In this document: one piece after another, positions 6,577-9,576 of the stretch
Numbering within the stretch: the first letter of the stretch is position 1
Layout: every line of letters begins with the position of its first letter
Assembly: GCA_030427215.1 (NCBI GenBank)
Contig: JAUHXB010000033.1
Coordinates: forward strand, 1 to 9,576
Direction: 5' to 3'
From: Alphaproteobacteria bacterium
GTDB lineage: Bacteria > Pseudomonadota > Alphaproteobacteria > Micavibrionales > UBA1664
Length of the DNA stretch: 9,576 nucleotides
Translations under genes and position numbers: made by a program
Notes under the pieces: model-generated
Database searches by the model: none
Told to the model about the DNA's origin: nothing
Seen by the model: only the letters and a program-made list of their open reading frames with translations

Positions 6577-7236
6577 TCATCGAATGAATGGATTAATGAC
6601 GCGCCCTAACAACCCTGTAAAATGCAATGGTGCCGTTGTGACCGCCAAACATATACAACCTTGCTCCATATCCGCCACAGGCTTGTGAGCATGATCGTGA
6701 CCTGCCTCAACAGATAAATCACCACGATTATAAACGCCTGTATCATCATGAAAGGCCCCATCCAAAACGAGTGTGAGTTCCAAACCATCATGAGAATGTT
6801 CCAAAACTGATTTTCCTGGCGCCATTTTCAATAATTGTGCTTTTTCTTTTTTCTGACACGGGACAGGAACGTCGTAATATTCAATCCCGGGCGCCAATGT
6901 TTTCCATTCAAGCAAGTCAAAATCACAATCGAAGTAACAGTCCATCGCATTCTTTGGCCTTGTTGATTGTGTTGAGTGGTCAGGGGTATCAATCATGGCC
7001 ATGACATTGTCAAGGCACACCCCAGAGATATGAGAGGGTTTGCATTCCGAATCCAATAATGCGCCGCCCATCGCAAGATAATGGCGGCTATCTGCTCTTG
7101 CACTATCATTCATAGAAATATAACTATCAATAACAAGCGTTTGAGCGCATGACAAATTTCCCGCGGCATGATCCATCATTATGGCATCATATGTGCGGTC
7201 TTTTTCAAAGGTGAGGTTTTGTGGTATTCCAATCAT
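6577..7236 (-). CDS. chrR: ChrR-like cupin anti-sigma factor lacking the zinc-finger ligands
   Basis: The protein (219 residues) has the two-domain plan of ChrR, the anti-sigma factor that holds RpoE inactive until singlet oxygen or related stress. The N-terminal anti-sigma part (10-60) aligns without gaps from D-H-A-A-G to M-G-G-A-L-L. However, the usual H-x3-C-x2-C zinc motif reads Tyr39, Asn43, Ala46, and the N-terminal ligand His also appears replaced (near Arg14). The C-terminal cupin (about 112-219) is intact: H147, H149 and E153 in H-S-H-D-G-L-E, and H184 as the probable fourth ligand. The C-I-C pair (194 and 196) is also kept. Extra cysteines lie at 30, 65, 74, 100, 104 and 127. It starts seven bases after the rpoE stop, so the two form an operon. 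The family is clear; how it binds the sigma factor without N-terminal zinc is open. Confidence 0.85.
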   Translation of the reverse strand: MIGIPQNLTFEKDRTYDAIMMDHAAGNLSCAQTLVIDSYISMNDSARADSRHYLAMGGALLDSECKPSHISGVCLDNVMAMIDTPDHSTQSTRPKNAMDCYFDCDFDLLEWKTLAPGIEYYDVPVPCQKKEKAQLLKMAPGKSVLEHSHDGLELTLVLDGAFHDDTGVYNRGDLSVEAGHDHAHKPVADMEQGCICLAVTTAPLHFTGLLGRVINPFIR

Positions 7237-7243
7237 AACTTAA

Positions 7244-7837
7244 CTATAGGTCTTCTCTGTTATCTTTCCATGTGTGTTTTAATCGCTCGACGGCTAATCT
7301 CATTCTTGATTTCACCGTTCCTAAAGGAATTTTATTTTTATCGGCAATTTCCTGATGCGTTAATCCCTGAAAATAGGATTGCAAGATTATTGTTCTTTGG
7401 TCCTTTGGTAAAATATTTATTATTTCTTTCATACGCACGGATAGATCGGTTTGGATCACTTTTTCTTCTGGGCCTTGTGATTGGTCTTCTTCAATATCAG
7501 GCAGGAATTCAACTGGATCTTCCTGCCGTTTGATATCCTTCCTCAAAAAATCAATGCGCTTATTCCTTGCAATTGTGTAAATCCATGTTGAGGCATTGGC
7601 CTTGGCAGGGTCAAATTGCTCCGCCTTTCGCCAAATTAAGACAAAAACCTCCTGAACCAATTCTTCAGCGGTTTCAGGATTTAACCCTTGTTGCATATAA
7701 AATGATTTTAACCGCCCTGCATAATAATCAAAGAGCCTGACAAAGGCCTGACGATCCTTGTTTTGACCGACAGATGCCAAATCATCTTCGTACGGATGGC
7801 TATCCGCCACATTTGTTTTTTCCAATGCTTGCGCCAT
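7244..7837 (-). CDS. rpoE: ECF sigma factor, RpoE/ECF11-like
   Basis: This is a 197-residue extracytoplasmic-function sigma factor. Sigma region 2 lies at about 29-100, with A-E-E-L-V-Q-E-V-F and S-T-W-I-Y-T-I-A-R-N, which make core polymerase and -10 contacts. Region 4 lies at about 135-190, starting L-P-K-D-Q-R and with the helix-turn-helix L-T-H-Q-E-I-A...G-T-V-K-S-R that reads the -35 element. There is no extra C-terminal domain. The pairing with a downstream chrR places it with ECF11, whose best-studied member controls the singlet-oxygen response. ATG at 7837 is chosen because GAAGG ends six bases before it; the GTG immediately upstream (7840) would leave only three. No TGATCC-type ECF11 -35 box was found upstream, so autoregulation of the usual kind is not apparent from sequence. 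It is divergent from the ialB-family gene. Confidence 0.92.
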   Translation of the reverse strand: MAQALEKTNVADSHPYEDDLASVGQNKDRQAFVRLFDYYAGRLKSFYMQQGLNPETAEELVQEVFVLIWRKAEQFDPAKANASTWIYTIARNKRIDFLRKDIKRQEDPVEFLPDIEEDQSQGPEEKVIQTDLSVRMKEIINILPKDQRTIILQSYFQGLTHQEIADKNKIPLGTVKSRMRLAVERLKHTWKDNREDL

Positions 7838-7932
7838 CACGACCCTTCAGTTGGATGGTTATCGCTTAGTTTTACAGAGTTTAAGATGATATTCCAACAT
7901 TTATTTATCCACATACCTGCGGTTTGTAATGA

Positions 7933-7949
7933 AAGGTCGCTTTGACCTT
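7933..7949. repeat. Inverted repeat covering the -35 box of the ialB promoter
   Basis: AAGGTC and GACCTT form a perfect 6-bp dyad separated by five bases. The right arm overlaps the -35 hexamer (7942-7947), the usual position for a repressor operator. It is also within the shared control region of rpoE and the ialB-family gene, so a bound regulator could affect both. Confidence 0.4.
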
Positions 7950-7970
7950 GCCCTTTTTTCGCCTTATGAT
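7942..7970 (+). promoter_or_regulatory. Sigma-70 promoter of the ialB-family gene
   Basis: TTGACC (7942-7947), a 17-base spacer and TATGAT (7965-7970) match the consensus at five of six positions in each box. The predicted start near 7977 gives a leader of about 36 bases, which contains the Shine-Dalgarno CGGAG (7998-8002), ten bases before the ATG at 8013. Confidence 0.65.
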
Positions 7971-8012
7971 GATGCCAATATTTTTAGAATAATATAACGG
8001 AGTATAATTATA

Positions 8013-8525
8013 ATGGTTTTCAAAAAAACGGCCTTGTCTGTCATCTCATGCCTAGTTTTGGTAAGTGGTTCAGCGATAGCAGAAACCCCACAATTAATTG
8101 GTAATTATGGTGATTGGGCCGCATACAGCTTTACCGAAAATGGCAACAAAGTCTGTTACATGGTGTCACAACCAACAAAGGCCGAAGGTAATTACACAAA
8201 ACGTGGCGACATTTTTGCCCTTATTACTCACCGCCCAAGTGAAAAAACAGAAAATGTTTTCAGCTATATCACTGGTTACACGTATAAAAACGGAAGCGAT
8301 GTCACCGTCACGATCGGTAGCGACAAATACACCCTTTTCACTCAAAAAGATATGGCATGGACACCTGATCAAGACACAGATAACAAATTGACTGACAGTA
8401 TCCGTAAGGGATCGAAATTGATTGTCAAAGGCACATCAGCCCGTGGAACATTAACAACTGATACATTTTCATTAAAAGGATCAGGTGGCGCACATGACGC
8501 CATTAACAAGGCGTGCGGGGTTTAA
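8013..8525 (+). CDS. Invasion-associated locus B (IalB) family secreted protein
   Basis: This 170-residue protein has a signal peptide cleaved probably after A-I-A at residue 23. The mature part has the IalB pattern: G-N-Y-G-D-W near the N-terminus, V-C-Y-M-V-S-Q-P (47-54), then R-G-D-I-F-A-L-I-T-H-R-P, and a C-terminal Cys (168) that likely pairs with Cys48 in a disulfide. The family was named for a Bartonella protein linked to erythrocyte invasion, but it is widespread in free-living Alphaproteobacteria, where its job is unknown, so the name should not be taken as evidence of pathogenicity. It has its own strong promoter and Shine-Dalgarno. Its last 23 bases overlap the end of the GNAT-like gene on the other strand, and no terminator hairpin follows closely. 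Confidence 0.9.
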   Translation: MVFKKTALSVISCLVLVSGSAIAETPQLIGNYGDWAAYSFTENGNKVCYMVSQPTKAEGNYTKRGDIFALITHRPSEKTENVFSYITGYTYKNGSDVTVTIGSDKYTLFTQKDMAWTPDQDTDNKLTDSIRKGSKLIVKGTSARGTLTTDTFSLKGSGGAHDAINKACGV

Positions 8526-9093
8526 ACTTTATTGGTTTCCTTGCAAAAGTTAACCAAGGCGCTGAGTCTGTGTATCCAGGAGCAGAGAATGTTCTGCTTC
8601 CTACTTTTTTGAATCCGTTCGAAAGCATTTTTCTGTGTGATGCCTTATTTTCTGGCTCAACTTGAGCAAATAAAATAGATAACTTTGGATTTTGCGCGCA
8701 TATCTGTTTTAATGTGGCGAATTGGGATTCTGATCCATATTTTTTGCGCCTGTATTTTGGTGTAATATAGGTTGCCACTCTTGGGCTTCCTTGGGTATCT
8801 CTCCATATATTGCAAACACCAATAATCTTTTGAGTGTGCTTTTGATATACGTGTAGAATTTGAATTGAATTTAACAGACCTCTTCTACTTATTCTTCTGT
8901 AAAAATCAATTAATTCCGATGCATATTCTTTGTCTGATTTTGTGCCGTCATTTATTCTGTGAGGGATTAGCCATTTAATACAGTTACTTTCATCGTCTTT
9001 AATAAAATCAATTAAAGATACGATGTCAGATTGACCAAGCTCCTTTAAGGTCAGGTTTCTTGAATTGAATGGCACATTAATCATAAAAGACAT
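8503..9093 (-). CDS. Divergent GNAT-like acetyltransferase
   Basis: The protein has 196 residues. From about 88 on, the GNAT fold is recognisable: I-I-G-V-C-N-I-W (beta 4 region), T-P-K-Y-R-R-K-K-Y-G-S (110-121, motif A), and V-E-P-E-N-K-A-S-H-R-K-M-L-S-N-G-F (145-161, motif B, as in RimJ/RimL-like enzymes). In motif A the usual R-G-x-G-Y-G becomes R-R-K-K-Y-G, so the glycines that hold the acetyl-CoA pyrophosphate are mostly replaced by basic residues. The N-terminal 85 residues show no clear motif. The substrate is unknown and activity is uncertain. The gene is visibly more AT-rich than glpD or the methyltransferase gene, suggesting recent acquisition or relaxed constraint. No Shine-Dalgarno precedes ATG 9093 or the alternative ATG 9084; a leaderless message is possible. 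It overlaps the ialB-family gene by 23 bp at the 3' end. Confidence 0.68.
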   Translation of the reverse strand: MSFMINVPFNSRNLTLKELGQSDIVSLIDFIKDDESNCIKWLIPHRINDGTKSDKEYASELIDFYRRISRRGLLNSIQILHVYQKHTQKIIGVCNIWRDTQGSPRVATYITPKYRRKKYGSESQFATLKQICAQNPKLSILFAQVEPENKASHRKMLSNGFKKVGSRTFSAPGYTDSAPWLTFARKPIKFKPRTPC

Positions 9094-9099
9094 ATTTAT

Positions 9100-9127
9100 T
9101 TTTTACAGAAAATAAATATAAAGTCAA
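9100..9127 (-). promoter_or_regulatory. Candidate promoter for the GNAT-like gene
   Basis: On the minus strand TTGACT (complement of 9122-9127) is followed by a 16-base spacer and TAAAAA (complement of 9100-9105). The -35 is good (five of six) and the -10 moderate (four of six). The predicted start falls at or next to the A of ATG 9093, which would make the message leaderless and agrees with the missing Shine-Dalgarno. Confidence 0.35.
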
Positions 9128-9131
9128 CAAT

Positions 9132-9576
9132 CTAAAAAACAACCAACGCGCCAAAAATGGCGAACAGGTAAAAAATTGAATACCCAAACATCAAGCGAGC
9201 ATATTTATGCTCGTTTTTTTCGCGGTATGTTTGAACGGCACTGATGATGAATAATCCATTTAATATGCACGCCGTAATCACGTAATTTATGCCGACCAAT
9301 CCCGTGTAATAAGGGACAAGACATAGCGGAAATAATATAAGCGTATAAATCACCATTTGAGTTTTGGCTGTTCGCTCGCCATGTGTGACCGTTAGCATTG
9401 GAATGTTTGCGCGTTTATAATCTTCATTGGCAAATAAAGACAGAGCCCAAAAATGCGGTGGAGTCCAAAAAAATATAATGGCGAAAAGGACAATTGAATC
9501 AATTGAAACATCACCCGTCACCGCGGCCCACCCAATCATTGGGGGAAACGCCCCTGCCGCGCCACCTATCACAATA
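9132..9576 (-). CDS. ctaB: Protoheme IX farnesyltransferase (heme O synthase), C-terminal part
   Basis: CtaB is a UbiA-family integral membrane prenyltransferase that adds a farnesyl group to protoheme IX to make heme O, the precursor of heme A for cytochrome oxidases. About 147 C-terminal codons are present and the frame is open to the right edge, so roughly half or more of the usual 290-300 residues lies outside. The visible part begins I-V-I-G-G-A-A-G-A-F-P-P-M-I-G-W. It continues with the family segment F-F-W-T-P-P-H-F-W-A-L-S and then N-E-D-Y-K-R-A-N-I-P-M-L. Three to four hydrophobic membrane helices follow. The GTG at 9572 is an internal Val codon, not a start. The gene next downstream on this strand, the GNAT-like gene, is unrelated in function; the oxidase genes usually near ctaB would be to the right of the window. 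Confidence 0.95.
   Translation of the reverse strand, partial: IVIGGAAGAFPPMIGWAAVTGDVSIDSIVLFAIIFFWTPPHFWALSLFANEDYKRANIPMLTVTHGERTAKTQMVIYTLILFPLCLVPYYTGLVGINYVITACILNGLFIISAVQTYREKNEHKYARLMFGYSIFYLFAIFGALVVF
9196..9220 (+). terminator. Terminator-like hairpin inside ctaB, reading on the plus strand
   Basis: CGAGCATA and TATGCTCG form a perfect 8-bp stem with a 2-base gap, followed at once by seven T (9214-9220). In form it is a strong intrinsic terminator for rightward transcription, yet it lies in the coding region of the leftward ctaB, where the bases encode E-K-N-E-H-K-Y-A-R. It could stop read-through from the ialB-family gene, which has no terminator of its own, or it may be chance. 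Confidence 0.35.

Noticed and set aside
6570..6598. TTGACC followed 17 bases later by TTAATG as a promoter at the end of the methyltransferase gene
   Set aside because: The -10 match is poor and it points into the 3' end of the convergent chrR gene with no rightward gene nearby.
7168..7533. Plus-strand open frame of 121 codons with hydrophobic residues opposite rpoE and chrR
   Set aside because: It lies antisense across the well-supported sigma factor and the start of the anti-sigma gene, has no family match, and its hydrophobicity reflects the complementary strand of charged helices.
8013..8525. Reading the IalB-family gene as a virulence or invasion factor
   Set aside because: The family is common in non-pathogenic Alphaproteobacteria; the name alone does not indicate host invasion.

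Overview
The window looks like a chromosomal piece of a moderately AT-rich alphaproteobacterium. The call rests on a combination of families: an ECF11-type RpoE sigma factor paired with a ChrR-like cupin anti-sigma, an IalB-family secreted protein, a SpoU/TrmH methyltransferase of the kind common in Alphaproteobacteria, and heme O synthase. The low GC together with a type IV pilus-like cluster carrying large repeat proteins would fit a Micavibrio-like lineage, but that placement is inference. No tRNA, rRNA, CRISPR array, insertion sequence or phage gene was seen.

Layout. Positions 1-2914 (+) hold a pilus-like cluster: the 3' part of a repeat-rich surface protein, a prepilin-like protein with a clear type IV leader and a repeat-rich C-terminal half, and a secreted protein with a possible PilP-like domain. 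The first two proteins end in the same C-x2-G-C motif. Positions 2915-3087 are non-coding and contain 10-bp tandem repeats and a perfect TTGACA-N17-TATAAT promoter on the minus strand with a palindrome inside it. Positions 3088-4545 (-) are glpD. A 45-bp divergent gap leads to a half-length YjbH-like outer-membrane protein (4591-5961, +), then a TrmH-family RNA methyltransferase (6004-6573, +). Facing it is the minus-strand operon rpoE-chrR (7837 down to 6577). Divergent from rpoE is an ialB-family gene (8013-8525, +) with a good sigma-70 promoter. It overlaps tail-to-tail with a divergent GNAT-like gene (9093-8503, -). The right edge is the C-terminal two-fifths or so of ctaB (heme O synthase, -).

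How the genes relate. The three left genes probably act together in building or decorating a pilus. rpoE and chrR form a stress-response pair (singlet oxygen in the best-known relatives), but the anti-sigma has lost all the expected zinc ligands of its sigma-binding domain. GlpD feeds the respiratory chain from glycerol-3-phosphate, and CtaB makes heme O for terminal oxidases. These two are respiratory, but nothing shows they are co-regulated. The most unusual points are the orphan perfect promoter downstream of glpD, the zinc-ligand-free ChrR, and the repeat/CxxGC proteins of the pilus-like cluster.
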